Assembly (NCBI RefSeq): GCF_009861505.1
Contig: NZ_WTFT01000012.1
Span: forward strand, 1 to 64,000
Source of the DNA: Pseudomonas izuensis
GTDB lineage: Bacteria > Pseudomonadota > Gammaproteobacteria > Pseudomonadales > Pseudomonadaceae
Length of the DNA: 64,000 nt
Reading direction: 5' to 3'
Of this stretch, positions 1-8,210 are shown in pieces. The translations under genes and the position numbers were made by a program. Each line of letters begins with the position of its first letter. Position 1 is the first letter of the stretch. The notes below the pieces were generated by a model, which was not told where the DNA came from, made no database searches, and saw only the letters and a program-made list of their open reading frames with translations.

Positions 1-192
1 CCCGCGAAAGCGACCCTCCCCCACCCACGGCGGCCCCCCCCGCGCCCGGCCACCGGAATGCCCCTAACCGGGCACCACGTTGACCACGCCTTTGGTCAAG
101 CCTACTTCCGTCATCAGCTCGACAAGGCTCAAGGTCGTCAGCGGGGTGATTTCCGAATGCTTGATGACTATGGTGTTGCCCGCCGCCAGCGC
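1..192. other. Contig-end junction with a decayed copy of part of hapE
   Basis: Bases 1 to about 60 are C-rich and match nothing I can name. Bases 65-192 repeat the interior of the aldehyde dehydrogenase gene (6443-6570) in the same orientation with about eight mismatches, most of them G/T swaps. Read on the minus strand, the copy turns the conserved KPSE motif into KHSE and has four other substitutions. It stops abruptly at about 192, where the N-terminal coding frame of the HlyD-type gene begins. This is either a chimeric, error-rich read at a contig end or a real pseudogene fragment. I favour the artefact. Confidence 0.6.
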
Positions 193-221
193 AGCCTGCC
201 GCCGACCCGACAAAAAAAGGC

Positions 222-1280
222 GTGAAAGGGGTGTTGCTGCTGATCGTCCTCAGCCTGACCTGGTATCTGCTGGCGGATCGTTTTACGCCCTACACGCAAC
301 AGGCGCGGGTTGGCGCCTTCGTGATTCCGGTGGCGGCGGAAGTCGCGGGCCGGGTAATCCGCGTCAACGTGCGCAACAATCAGGACGTCAAGGCCGGGGA
401 CGTCATCTTCGAGATCGACCCGCAGCCCTATCAAATAGCCGTCGACCGTGCGCGAGCGGACCTTGAGTCCACACGTCGGCAGGTCGGAGCCAGCACCGCC
501 GGCATCGCTTCGGCGCAAGCCAACCTGCGGGCGGCACAGGCCAATGAGCTCAAGGCCCGCCAGGACAACAAGCGCCTTGAAGGCCTGTATCGCGAAGACC
601 CCGGCACCATCTCCGTGCGCCTGCTGGAAGTGTCCCGCGCCAACCACGAAGCCGCCATCAGCCAGGTCGCCGCCGCCCGCGCCGAAGTGCAGCGCGCCCG
701 TGAAACGGAAGGCGGCAGCGAGGATGACAACGCCAAACTGCGCAGCGCCGCCACCGCCTTGTCGAAGGCCGAGCTGGACCTGTCCAATACCCAGGTCCGG
801 GCGCGCTCGGCCGGGCTGATCACCGACTTGCGCACCGATGTCGGCCAGTTCGCGGCCGCCGGCAATCCGGTCATGACCCTGATCGCGATCCATGACGTGT
901 GGATCAGTGCCGACATGACCGAGAACAATCTCGGCCGGGTCAAAACCGGCACGCCAGTGTCGATCGTGCTCGATGCATTGCCCGGCGAAGTATTCGAGGG
1001 CCGCGTGCGCAGTCTCGGCTACGGGGTCAGCGTGGGCCAGCCGTCCGCCCCCGGCACCTTGCCCACGGTGCAGAACAGCCGCGATTGGCTGCGACCGGCC
1101 CAACGCTTCCCGGTGATCATCGAGTTTTCCGCCGAGTCACTGGCCATGATCAAGGACAACCGCTCCATTCGCGCCGGCGGCCAGGCCGAGGTGATGGCCT
1201 TTCCTTCCGAGGGCAATGTGCTCAATCCTTTGGGCCGGATCTTCCTCGGGCTGATGAGCTGGCTTTCCTATGCCTATTGA
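222..1280 (+). CDS. HlyD/EmrA-family membrane fusion protein of an efflux pair
   Basis: Periplasmic adaptor of an efflux system. A single N-terminal membrane helix lies at about residues 3-17, followed by a barrel-sandwich lipoyl half ([14 protein letters not shown]), a long coiled-coil hairpin (about 70-200), the second lipoyl half ([15 protein letters not shown]) and a beta-barrel. The first available start here is GTG at 222, but the same open frame continues upstream to about 192 ([10 protein letters not shown]). The true N-terminus is therefore probably longer by a few residues and was lost at the junction with the hapE-like fragment. The gene overlaps the downstream DUF2955 gene by 11 bases, a standard translational coupling. 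Family pairing suggests export of aromatic acids or similar small molecules, which would fit the neighbouring hydroquinone genes; that is inference. Confidence 0.85.
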   Translation: MKGVLLLIVLSLTWYLLADRFTPYTQQARVGAFVIPVAAEVAGRVIRVNVRNNQDVKAGDVIFEIDPQPYQIAVDRARADLESTRRQVGASTAGIASAQANLRAAQANELKARQDNKRLEGLYREDPGTISVRLLEVSRANHEAAISQVAAARAEVQRARETEGGSEDDNAKLRSAATALSKAELDLSNTQVRARSAGLITDLRTDVGQFAAAGNPVMTLIAIHDVWISADMTENNLGRVKTGTPVSIVLDALPGEVFEGRVRSLGYGVSVGQPSAPGTLPTVQNSRDWLRPAQRFPVIIEFSAESLAMIKDNRSIRAGGQAEVMAFPSEGNVLNPLGRIFLGLMSWLSYAY

Positions 1281-1329
1281 GAGCATGCCTACTGAAAGCA
1301 TGCCTACCAAGAGCATGCGTACCGAGCGC
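1270..1329 (+). repeat. Four tandem 15-base repeats at a gene start
   Basis: Four consecutive 15-base units of the form ATGCCTACTGAAAGC, with a few substitutions, form the beginning of the DUF2955 gene. Each unit is in frame and carries its own ATG, so the repeat multiplies possible initiation codons without disrupting the frame. Copy-number change by slippage would keep the protein in frame. Confidence 0.8.
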
Positions 1330-2343
1330 TCGCCGCGGGTCCAGCGCGCCGCGCGTCTGGCCACCGGCACCGCGTTGTGCCTGGCCGCCAGCTATGGCCT
1401 GGCATTGCCGATTCCGTTTCTGGCCCCGGTGTTGTGCGCACTGTTGCTGGTGTCCCTCAACCGTCCGTTGTCGTTCAAGGCTGCCTTGGCGCTCGGTTTG
1501 GTGGCGATGCTGACCACTGGCATCGGCCTGTTGCTGATTCCTCTACTGCGCTACTTCGGGTTCAGCGGCGTGTTGCTGATCGGGCTTTGTCTGTTCGCGG
1601 TGTTTGGCTTTGGCTTGAGGGGCGGCAATGGCCTGATCGTCACCTTGCTGGTGATCGGCCTGACCATGATTTCGTCGGCGGGATTTGCCGACTTTGACTT
1701 GGCGCTGACGGTCATCACGGCGCTGGTCGCGGGCCTGCTGCTGGCAGTCATGGTCGGCGTGGTGAGTCACGGCTTGTTCCCCGAACCGGCCAATGCCCCC
1801 GCTCCACCCGCCGCCCCGGCCTTGCCAGAGAACGAAGTCCATCGGGTGGCGTTGCGTGCGACTTTGATCGTGATCCCGGCATTTCTGCTGGCGCTGATCG
1901 ACCCGGCCAGCTATCTGCCCATCGTGCTCAAGGCGGTCAATCTGGGGCAGCAGAGCTCCACCACCTCGGCCCGCAACGCCGGCCGCGAACTGCTGGGATC
2001 GACGCTGCTCGGCGGTCTGTTGGCGATCCTGTTCTGGAGTGCGCTCAGCCTGTTCGTGCACCTGTGGATGTACTTCCTGTGGATGCTGCTGTTCGGCCTG
2101 ATCCTGGCGCGCAAGCTCTACGGCCTCAGCCCCGGCCGCTGGAGCCCCGGCTTCTGGATGAACACCCTGATCACCCTGATCATCCTATTGGGCCAGTCGG
2201 TGCAGGACAGCGCGGCGGGCAAGGACGTCTACACCGCGTTTGCGGTGCGCATGGGGTTGTTTATCGCGGTGACGCTGTATGCCTGCCTGATGGTTCATCT
2301 GCTCGATCAGCGACCAGACCAGAAGCCGTACCCTCTCCTGTAG
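1270..2343 (+). CDS. DUF2955 inner-membrane permease (FUSC-like)
   Basis: Integral membrane protein of 357 residues with about ten hydrophobic helices arranged in two halves around a Pro/Ala-rich cytoplasmic linker (about 175-195). DUF2955 proteins are usually encoded next to an HlyD-type adaptor and resemble fusaric-acid/AaeB exporters, so this is the likely pump subunit. The first four codon blocks are a 15-base unit repeated four times, each beginning with ATG ([20 protein letters not shown]), so the real start may be any of four ATGs at 1270, 1285, 1300 or 1315. The stop codon TAG lies inside the left arm of the REP element that follows. Substrate unknown. Confidence 0.8.
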   Translation: MPIESMPTESMPTKSMRTERSPRVQRAARLATGTALCLAASYGLALPIPFLAPVLCALLLVSLNRPLSFKAALALGLVAMLTTGIGLLLIPLLRYFGFSGVLLIGLCLFAVFGFGLRGGNGLIVTLLVIGLTMISSAGFADFDLALTVITALVAGLLLAVMVGVVSHGLFPEPANAPAPPAAPALPENEVHRVALRATLIVIPAFLLALIDPASYLPIVLKAVNLGQQSSTTSARNAGRELLGSTLLGGLLAILFWSALSLFVHLWMYFLWMLLFGLILARKLYGLSPGRWSPGFWMNTLITLIILLGQSVQDSAAGKDVYTAFAVRMGLFIAVTLYACLMVHLLDQRPDQKPYPLL

Positions 2344-2441
2344 GAGCGAACCTGCTCGCGAAAAACGTCCAGGCAACGCGGGCATTCAGACAGCCCGCGT
2401 TATCGTTGACGACCATCGCGAGCGGGCTCGCTCCTACAGGG
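2338..2441. repeat. REP pair (BIME) after the efflux genes
   Basis: Two inverted REP units beginning CTGTAGGAGCGAACCTGCTCGCGA and ending in its imperfect reverse complement flank a ~50-base spacer. The left arm supplies the TAG stop codon of the DUF2955 gene. It sits between convergent transcription units. Confidence 0.9.
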
Positions 2442-2452
2442 GATGTGTGTTG

Positions 2453-2908
2453 TCAGGGATTGACCTGGTAGCCCTTGCCCTGCAGGCAACTGGTATAGGC
2501 CGTCGAGGTGGTGGACGCAGCGGTTTTGTTTTGCGCCCGGCGTTCCTGGCGCTGGCGTGCGCCACCCACCACCGCGCCCGCCGCCGCGGTCTGCTTGGCC
2601 TGGTTTTGCCGGTAATCCTGCTTGGTGTCGTCATCGACGCGATCATAGAACTCGTCATGCTGACGGCCGCGCACTTGCGCACCGGCGGCACCGGCGGCGG
2701 CCCCAACGGCGGCGCCTTTCATCCGACCGCCGGACGGCGTGGTCGTGGTAGACGACGCCTGGCTGGCGGCAATGTTGTGGCAATCGGTGATGTCCAGTTG
2801 AGTCTGTTGCGAACTCTGGCCTTTCATCGGCACCACGGTTTCGGCCCAGCCCTGGGCACTGAAAACCGCCAATGCGACGCACAGGCTGACGGGTGACAAC
2901 CTTTTCAT
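2453..2908 (-). CDS. Small secreted glycine-zipper protein
   Basis: A 151-residue protein. A signal peptide covers residues 1-22 or so (MKRLSPVSLCVALAVFSAQGWA), followed by a short polar region, then Gly/Ala-rich segments (GAAVGAAAGAAGAQVRGR and AAAGAVVGGARQRQ) typical of glycine-zipper membrane or envelope proteins. Two cysteines (DCHN and SCLQGKG near the C-terminus) could form a disulfide. I place the start at ATG 2908 because it follows an AGATCATC/GGAGATC ribosome-binding sequence and gives a clean signal peptide; the frame is open 57 bases further upstream. The function is unknown. It lies after the hap operon but has its own small upstream gap. Confidence 0.7.
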   Translation of the reverse strand: MKRLSPVSLCVALAVFSAQGWAETVVPMKGQSSQQTQLDITDCHNIAASQASSTTTTPSGGRMKGAAVGAAAGAAGAQVRGRQHDEFYDRVDDDTKQDYRQNQAKQTAAAGAVVGGARQRQERRAQNKTAASTTSTAYTSCLQGKGYQVNP

Positions 2909-2951
2909 GATGATCTCCGTATGGGCGTGGTTCACCCCCAAGGATTGTAGA

Positions 2952-3299
2952 TCACCGTTCCTCACCCGCCTCCATGACCAGGCTGTTTTCCACCCGGCGA
3001 ACCGTCACGGCCTCCAGTTGCGCCCCCTTGCAAGGGCCGTCGATGCAATGCCCGTCTTCGAAACGAAACATTGCACTGTGATGCGCGCACATCAGCACCT
3101 TGGCGCGATAGGTGCAGAACTCCTGCGGGCGATAGTCCAGCGGTACCGAGAAATGCGGGCAGCGATTGACGTAGACCCACACCTGCTCGCCCCGGCGCAC
3201 GGCAATCAGCCCGGCGGGATGCAGTTGTCGGTGCTGGGGCAGGCCCAGGGCACCGCCGTCGGTGATGTCGTCGAGTTGGCACAACGTGATAAGGGTCAT
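2952..3299 (-). CDS. hapI: Rieske-type [2Fe-2S] ferredoxin (HapI-like)
   Basis: A 115-residue stand-alone Rieske protein. The cluster ligands are visible as C47-x-H49 (NRCPHF) and C71-x2-H74 (MCAHHS). The position at the end of hapCDEFGH matches the [2Fe-2S] ferredoxin hapI described in P. fluorescens ACB, where a ferredoxin is thought to keep an iron dioxygenase reduced, as XylT does for catechol 2,3-dioxygenase. That reactivating role for hydroquinone dioxygenase is inference. The start is ATG 3299, two bases after the hapH stop. An in-frame extension upstream would run into hapH and is unlikely. Confidence 0.85.
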   Translation of the reverse strand: MTLITLCQLDDITDGGALGLPQHRQLHPAGLIAVRRGEQVWVYVNRCPHFSVPLDYRPQEFCTYRAKVLMCAHHSAMFRFEDGHCIDGPCKGAQLEAVTVRRVENSLVMEAGEER

Positions 3300-3301
3300 G
3301 G

Positions 3302-3613
3302 TCAGCCACGCATTTCCGGGTTGCCGAGACTCCAGTGCCAAGGGCGGATCTGGAGACTCGCAAACAGCCCGGCCTGCACATAAGGGTCGTCGCGCATAAA
3401 CGCTTCCACCTCCGGCAGGCTGCCCGCCTCGATCACCAGCAACGTGCCATTCATCGCCGCGCCGGCGTCATCCAGGGTCGGACCACCGAGCCGCACAACG
3501 ACCCGGTGCGTCTCGCTCGCCCGCAAATGGGCCTGGTGACTGGGCCGCAGACGCTGACGCAGGGCCAGCGAACCCGGACGGTCAGTGGCGAACACCGCAA
3601 AGAACTGGCCCAT
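3302..3613 (-). CDS. hapH: YciI-like protein (HapH-like)
   Basis: A 103-residue protein of the YCII dimeric alpha-beta-barrel family, recognisable from MGQFFAVFATDRP at the start, a conserved His/Asp pair (SHQAHLRA, FMRDDPYVQAGLF) and a C-terminal beta strand. The family includes the chloromuconolactone dehalogenase TftG and many small proteins of unknown role in aromatic operons. Its position after the intradiol dioxygenase and before the ferredoxin is the same as hapH of P. fluorescens ACB. The start ATG 3613 lies just downstream of the hapG stop (3616); the hapG end supplies the ribosome-binding region. A role in handling maleylacetate-type intermediates is possible but unproven. Confidence 0.85.
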   Translation of the reverse strand: MGQFFAVFATDRPGSLALRQRLRPSHQAHLRASETHRVVVRLGGPTLDDAGAAMNGTLLVIEAGSLPEVEAFMRDDPYVQAGLFASLQIRPWHWSLGNPEMRG

Positions 3614-3615
3614 AT

Positions 3616-4497
3616 TCACACCGCTTCCATGACGAATTCGTAACACGCCCGCTTGAACGGCACCTGGATATCGAGCTGTTCGGACAGGTCATCGTGGGTG
3701 AGCCGGTCTTCATAGATGACCTGCAGCGACTGCTTGACGCCAAACACCGCATCAGACTCCAGGTACGGATCATCGCGATTGAACAGGTGGGTCACCAGTT
3801 TGCGATACCCCGGCACCTCGATCATGAAATGCAGGTGCGCCGGCCGCCACGGGTGGCGATTGGCGGCCTCCAGCATGCGCCCCACCGGACCGTCGGTGGG
3901 AATCGGGTAACACACCGGGACGATCGTGCGAATCGCAAAGTAGCCATCGGCATTGGTGCGGTAGCGACCGCGCAGATTGCCGAACGGTTGTGCGCTGTCC
4001 TGGCCCGAGTACATGCCGTTTTCCGCCGTTTGCCAGACGTCCAGCACTGCACCGGCCAGGGGATTGCCCCGGGTGTCGACCACACGCCCGCGCACCAGGG
4101 CCGGCTCGCCCGGGGTGAACGCCATGTTTTCGCCGAATTCGCGCTCAGGCATGCCTTCGATGTAGAACGGCCCGAACACGGTGGTCTCGGTGGCGTTGGC
4201 ACTGTGTCGATGGTTGATCGCGTCGACCAGCATCGACACGCCGAGAGTGTCCGACAGCAGAATGAATTCCTGGCGCACCAGGCCATCGCACTTGTGGCCG
4301 GTGTCGGTGAGAAAACCAATGCCTTCAAACCATTCCTGTTCGGTCAGTTCGACGTCACTGACAAACGCATGCAGGTGACGCACCAGGCTTTGCATGATCT
4401 GCTTGTAACGCGCATTCGGCGCATCATTGAAACTGTTCACCGCTTTTTCGGAGATCAGTGATTCGAAAATTCTGTCTTGATCGGTCATTGTTGTCAT
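3616..4497 (-). CDS. hapG: Hydroxyquinol 1,2-dioxygenase (intradiol)
   Basis: Intradiol ring-cleavage dioxygenase, 293 residues, the usual length for hydroxyquinol (1,2,4-trihydroxybenzene) dioxygenases. The non-heme Fe(III) ligands are visible as Y163 (NGMYSG), Y197 (VCYPIP), H221 and H223 (RPAHLHFMI). An N-terminal helical dimerisation domain occupies about residues 20-100. The reaction is hydroxyquinol + O2 to maleylacetate, the substrate of the neighbouring reductase. It corresponds to hapG. Two ATGs lie three codons apart; the second (4488) has the better-placed GGA and may be the real start. The enzyme gives the cluster a second entry to maleylacetate besides hydroquinone cleavage. Confidence 0.93.
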   Translation of the reverse strand: MTTMTDQDRIFESLISEKAVNSFNDAPNARYKQIMQSLVRHLHAFVSDVELTEQEWFEGIGFLTDTGHKCDGLVRQEFILLSDTLGVSMLVDAINHRHSANATETTVFGPFYIEGMPEREFGENMAFTPGEPALVRGRVVDTRGNPLAGAVLDVWQTAENGMYSGQDSAQPFGNLRGRYRTNADGYFAIRTIVPVCYPIPTDGPVGRMLEAANRHPWRPAHLHFMIEVPGYRKLVTHLFNRDDPYLESDAVFGVKQSLQVIYEDRLTHDDLSEQLDIQVPFKRACYEFVMEAV

Positions 4498-4513
4498 TCC
4501 GACGAGGATGAGT

Positions 4514-5581
4514 TCAGGCCGGCGCCAGGCCTTGCAGGGCGCGGGTCAACAACGCTTCAATCGGGCCCTGTTCGAAGGGCCGTGGATTGTAGTAAGGGCT
4601 GGCACAGGCGATTTGCGCGGCTTCGGCCGGACCGCTTTCTGGCAGGCCGATGTCCGCCAGCGCCAGTGGTATGCCCAGTTTCTGGTTCAAGGCATACAAA
4701 AGAGCACCCACCTCCTGCGCGTCTTCGCCCCCCAAGGCTCGCGCGGCCCGTTGCAACGGCCCGGCCGCCGCTTCACGGTTGTAATGCGCGGCGTGGGGCA
4801 GAACGATGGCGTGCGCCTGGGCGTGGGGCAGATTGAAGGTCCCGCCCAAGGTGTGGCAAAGCTTGTGGTGCAAGGCCATGCCAACCGACCCCAGGCAGAT
4901 GCCCGCCAGCCACGCGCCGTACAACGCCTGGCTACGGGCATCCGGATCGTTGGGGTCATTGACCACGCCCGGCAACGCTTGCGCCAGCGAGCGAATCGAT
5001 TCTTCGGCCATGAAGCCGATGATCGGGTTGGCGTCCTGGGCGTACAGCGCTTCAACTGCGTGAGCCATGGCATTCATGCCGGAGCAGGCCGAGATCTGCA
5101 CTGGCAGGGTCAGGGTCAATTGCGGGTCATAGATCACGGTCTTGGGCAACACCCTGGGATCGCGCCCGGTTTTTTTCAGGCGGTTTTCGGTCAACCCGTA
5201 GATCGGGGTCATCTCCGAACCGGCATAGGTCGTCGGCACCGCCACGATCGGCAGCCCGGAATCCATGGCAATCGCCTTGCCCAGGCCGATGGTCGAACCA
5301 CCGCCGATGGCCACGCAGCAATCGGCCTCCAGGCGCGCAGCTTCGACCCGCGCCGCCTGCGCCACTTCCAACGGAACGTGCATCACGGCATGCGGGTAAA
5401 CACCCGCCGCACGGTCACCGAGCAGCGCCGCGACCTGTTCACCGAGCCCGTGCTGTTCCGGCGTGGTGAGGATCAACGCACGCCGGGCGCCCAGCCGTTC
5501 GATCTCTTCAGCCAGCGCCGAGAGCTTGCCCCAGCCGAACACCACACGGGTCGGCAGGCTTTGGTAAATGAAAGGATTCAT
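4514..5581 (-). CDS. hapF: Maleylacetate reductase
   Basis: Group III iron-containing-alcohol-dehydrogenase fold, 355 residues, as usual for maleylacetate reductases. Seen in the sequence: the N-terminal FGWGKLSAL segment, a nucleotide-binding GGGSTIGLGKAIA loop (about 95-107), and the characteristic PTTYAGSEMTPIYG, GMNAMAHAVEALY and HHKLCHTLGG segments. In this family some metal-binding histidines are retained but activity is usually NAD(P)H-dependent without a strict metal need. It reduces maleylacetate to 3-oxoadipate, joining the beta-ketoadipate pathway. The start ATG 5581 lies eight bases after the hapE stop. It matches hapF of P. fluorescens ACB in order. Confidence 0.93.
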   Translation of the reverse strand: MNPFIYQSLPTRVVFGWGKLSALAEEIERLGARRALILTTPEQHGLGEQVAALLGDRAAGVYPHAVMHVPLEVAQAARVEAARLEADCCVAIGGGSTIGLGKAIAMDSGLPIVAVPTTYAGSEMTPIYGLTENRLKKTGRDPRVLPKTVIYDPQLTLTLPVQISACSGMNAMAHAVEALYAQDANPIIGFMAEESIRSLAQALPGVVNDPNDPDARSQALYGAWLAGICLGSVGMALHHKLCHTLGGTFNLPHAQAHAIVLPHAAHYNREAAAGPLQRAARALGGEDAQEVGALLYALNQKLGIPLALADIGLPESGPAEAAQIACASPYYNPRPFEQGPIEALLTRALQGLAPA

Positions 5582-5589
5582 GACTGGCC

Positions 5590-7053
5590 TCAGCGCGAGT
5601 AGTAAGGGGCGATGTTGGCGTCGACGTTGACCCACACCGAGCGGGCCTCGGTGTAATCGTGGATCGCTTCGAAGCCCATTTCACGGCCATAACCCGACTG
5701 GCCGACACCGCCAAACGGACTGCCGGGGCTGACGCGTTTGTAGCAGTTGATCCAGCACATGCCGGCGTGAATGGCATTGGCCATTTTGTGCGCGCGGGAC
5801 AGGTTCTGCGTCCACAGGCCGCTGCCCAGTCCGTATTCGGTGCTGTTGGCGATGGCCAGGGCTTCTTCATCGGTGCTGAAACGCACCACAGTGACGAACG
5901 GACCGAAGACTTCTTCCTGGCACACCCGATCATCGGGCCTGGCCTCGACCACCGTGGGTTCGATGTAAAAGCCGTTGGCCAGCGCTTTGTCGTCCGGCGC
6001 TTTGCCGCCGGCGAGGACTTTGCCGCCCTGCTCGATGGCGATATCGATGTAGCTCATGACACGGTCGCGGTGCAGCGCCGAGGTCAGCGGGCCCATTTCG
6101 GTCTCGGGGTCCATCGGATCGCCCAGGCGAATGGACTTGGCCAAGGCGATGAAGCGCTCGAGGAACCGGTCGGCGATGTCTTTGTGCAAAATCAAGCGTG
6201 AACCGGCGATGCAGGCTTGCCCCTGATTGTGGAAGATCGCCCAGGCCGCGCCGTTGACGGCGGCTTCCAGATTGGCATCTTCAAACACGATATTGGCGCC
6301 CTTGCCGCCCAGCTCCAGTTGAATACGCTTGAGGTTGCTGGAGGACGCTTGAACAATCCGGCGCCCGGTTGCCGTTGACCCGGTGAAGGCAATCTTGCCC
6401 ACGTCGAGGTGCTCCGCCAGCGCCTGGCCGGCGGTATGGCCATAACCGGGCACCACGTTGACCACGCCTTTGGGGAAGCCGACTTCCGTCATCAGCTCGA
6501 CAATGCGCAAGGTCGTCAGCGGGGTGATTTCCGAAGGCTTGATGACGATGGTGTTGCCCGCCGCCAGTGCCGGGCCCATTTTCCAGCTGGTGAACATCAG
6601 CGGGAAGTTCCAGGGAACGATTTGCCCGACGACGCCGATGGGTTTGCGCTGCACGTAATTAAGAAACCCGGCTTCGACCGGAATCACCGAACCTTCGATC
6701 TTGTCGGCCATCCCGCCGAAATAGCGGAAGCAAGCGGCCGTGCGCGGCACGTCCAGGCCACGGGAATCACGGATCGGGTGCCCGGTGTTCAGGGATTCGA
6801 GTTGCGCCAGTTCCTCACTGCACGCCTCGATCTTGTCCGCCAGCTTGAGCAACAGGCGCCCCCGCTCGGCAGCGCCCAGGGCCGCCCAGGCCGGGAAGGC
6901 GCGCTTGGCGGCGGCCACCGCCAGATCGATGTCCGCCGCTTCGGCGGCGGCGATGCGGGTAATCAAGGAGCCGTCATGGGGCGAGACGACGTCGATGGTG
7001 CCACCGGCGACTGCATCGACGAATTGGCCATCGATATAGAGCTGATTTTGCAT
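5590..7053 (-). CDS. hapE: 4-hydroxymuconic semialdehyde dehydrogenase
   Basis: NAD(P)-dependent aldehyde dehydrogenase of 487 residues. Catalytic residues are visible: N149 (PWNF), E247 (LELGGK) and nucleophile C281 (GQACIAG), with the Rossmann GSTATG loop at 225-230. It sits between the hydroquinone dioxygenase and maleylacetate reductase genes, the place of hapE, so it most likely oxidises 4-hydroxymuconic semialdehyde to maleylacetate. The start is ATG 7053, preceded on the minus strand by GAGGAAAATTTT; the long upstream frame is spurious. A decayed copy of bases 6443-6570 is present at the very start of the window. Confidence 0.92.
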   Translation of the reverse strand: MQNQLYIDGQFVDAVAGGTIDVVSPHDGSLITRIAAAEAADIDLAVAAAKRAFPAWAALGAAERGRLLLKLADKIEACSEELAQLESLNTGHPIRDSRGLDVPRTAACFRYFGGMADKIEGSVIPVEAGFLNYVQRKPIGVVGQIVPWNFPLMFTSWKMGPALAAGNTIVIKPSEITPLTTLRIVELMTEVGFPKGVVNVVPGYGHTAGQALAEHLDVGKIAFTGSTATGRRIVQASSSNLKRIQLELGGKGANIVFEDANLEAAVNGAAWAIFHNQGQACIAGSRLILHKDIADRFLERFIALAKSIRLGDPMDPETEMGPLTSALHRDRVMSYIDIAIEQGGKVLAGGKAPDDKALANGFYIEPTVVEARPDDRVCQEEVFGPFVTVVRFSTDEEALAIANSTEYGLGSGLWTQNLSRAHKMANAIHAGMCWINCYKRVSPGSPFGGVGQSGYGREMGFEAIHDYTEARSVWVNVDANIAPYYSR

Positions 7054-7142
7054 AAAATTTTCCTCGCACCGCGCCTGTGGCGCAGTGTTGACGATTTGAT
7101 TCGAGTGCCTCGCCCGACGTGTGCCGGGCCAGGCGCCAGGGA

Positions 7143-8162
7143 TTAGAACTCGATGGGATACGGCTTGAGCTCGCCGCTTTCGTAGCGTTGCGGCAGGTTC
7201 GGCGTGGCGTTTTCCCAGACCATGAGCATCGAGCGCTTGGTGGAATAGCCCTGATGGCGAATGTCGGCGGGCATGGCGCAAATATCACCGGCGCGCATGG
7301 TGATGCGAGCGCGGGGGTTGCCGTCGTCCTTGTCGCCGACATCCCAGATGATCTCGTCGGACAGCTGCAAGAACCACTCGACCCGGTCATTGCCATGGAA
7401 CACTGGCAAGATGAATTCTTCAGTGGTCGGACAGAACAGGCTGGCCTTGCACACCGAGGTCACCGAAGGGTTCCAGGTCACGTCGGAGCGCGACAGATAC
7501 TTGAACAGGTTGAAGGCATGCAATTCGCCTTCGAAACCTTCTGCCCCGTGGACTTCAGGCTCATCCTGGGGAACGTCGATGAACTGGCGATTGACCGGCA
7601 GATCGTTGCGCAGCGGCGAGTCATCCGGCAGACCCGGCATACGCTTGGTGGCGATGCGGAAGCGTTCGATGGCCTCGATGTTGTCGCCGTTCTTGCGACC
7701 GAAGGCCGAACCGGTTTCTTCCGGTGCCGCGAACGGGTCGAAGGTGGCATTGGTCCAGTCACGCAGGATGGCCTTGAAGGTGGCCATGATCAGCGGCGTT
7801 TCAAAGTTTTCGGTGTAGTTGACCCCGGCCGCCTTGAGCGTGCCGTTGAAGGTGCCGGCGTACAGGTCGACCTTGCCGTAGTAGTTACGGGTGCCGATGA
7901 CGTGGTCGAAATTGACCCAACCGTAGAAAAAGCCCCAGGCCACATCGCGCATCAGGGCGCGCAGAAAGGCATCCACCGGTATCAGGTGCGAGCGGGTCTG
8001 GCCTTTGGCCGGCCAGGTGATGCGGGCGAAATACTCGTCGCGCGACAGTTCGAAGGCGCCAAGGTTGAATGAGCGGTAGCCGGTAATGGCGTGGGGAGCG
8101 CTGGCCCGGACTTCATCGTCGGCAAAGTGGGCGGTTTGGGCAGCGGTTTCAAGCATGGCCAT
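7143..8162 (-). CDS. hapD: Hydroquinone 1,2-dioxygenase, large (beta) subunit
   Basis: A 339-residue protein, which fits the ~38 kDa large subunit of the heterotetrameric Fe(II) hydroquinone dioxygenase (HapCD, PnpC1C2). This small family is not related to classical extradiol enzymes. Cupin-like C-terminal features are visible: a His/Glu-containing EFILPVFHGNDRVEWFLQ segment and AGDICAMPADIRHQGYS, plausible metal-ligand positions. It cleaves hydroquinone next to one hydroxyl to give 4-hydroxymuconic semialdehyde. Start ATG 8162 has an AGAGGAA seven bases upstream; a second ATG two codons later is less well placed. It follows hapC with a 48-base gap and begins the block continued by hapE. Confidence 0.92.
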   Translation of the reverse strand: MAMLETAAQTAHFADDEVRASAPHAITGYRSFNLGAFELSRDEYFARITWPAKGQTRSHLIPVDAFLRALMRDVAWGFFYGWVNFDHVIGTRNYYGKVDLYAGTFNGTLKAAGVNYTENFETPLIMATFKAILRDWTNATFDPFAAPEETGSAFGRKNGDNIEAIERFRIATKRMPGLPDDSPLRNDLPVNRQFIDVPQDEPEVHGAEGFEGELHAFNLFKYLSRSDVTWNPSVTSVCKASLFCPTTEEFILPVFHGNDRVEWFLQLSDEIIWDVGDKDDGNPRARITMRAGDICAMPADIRHQGYSTKRSMLMVWENATPNLPQRYESGELKPYPIEF

Positions 8163-8210
8163 GGCGGGATTCCTCTTGTAGTTGTGGGTTGGACGGTCGG
8201 GCTGGACAAA

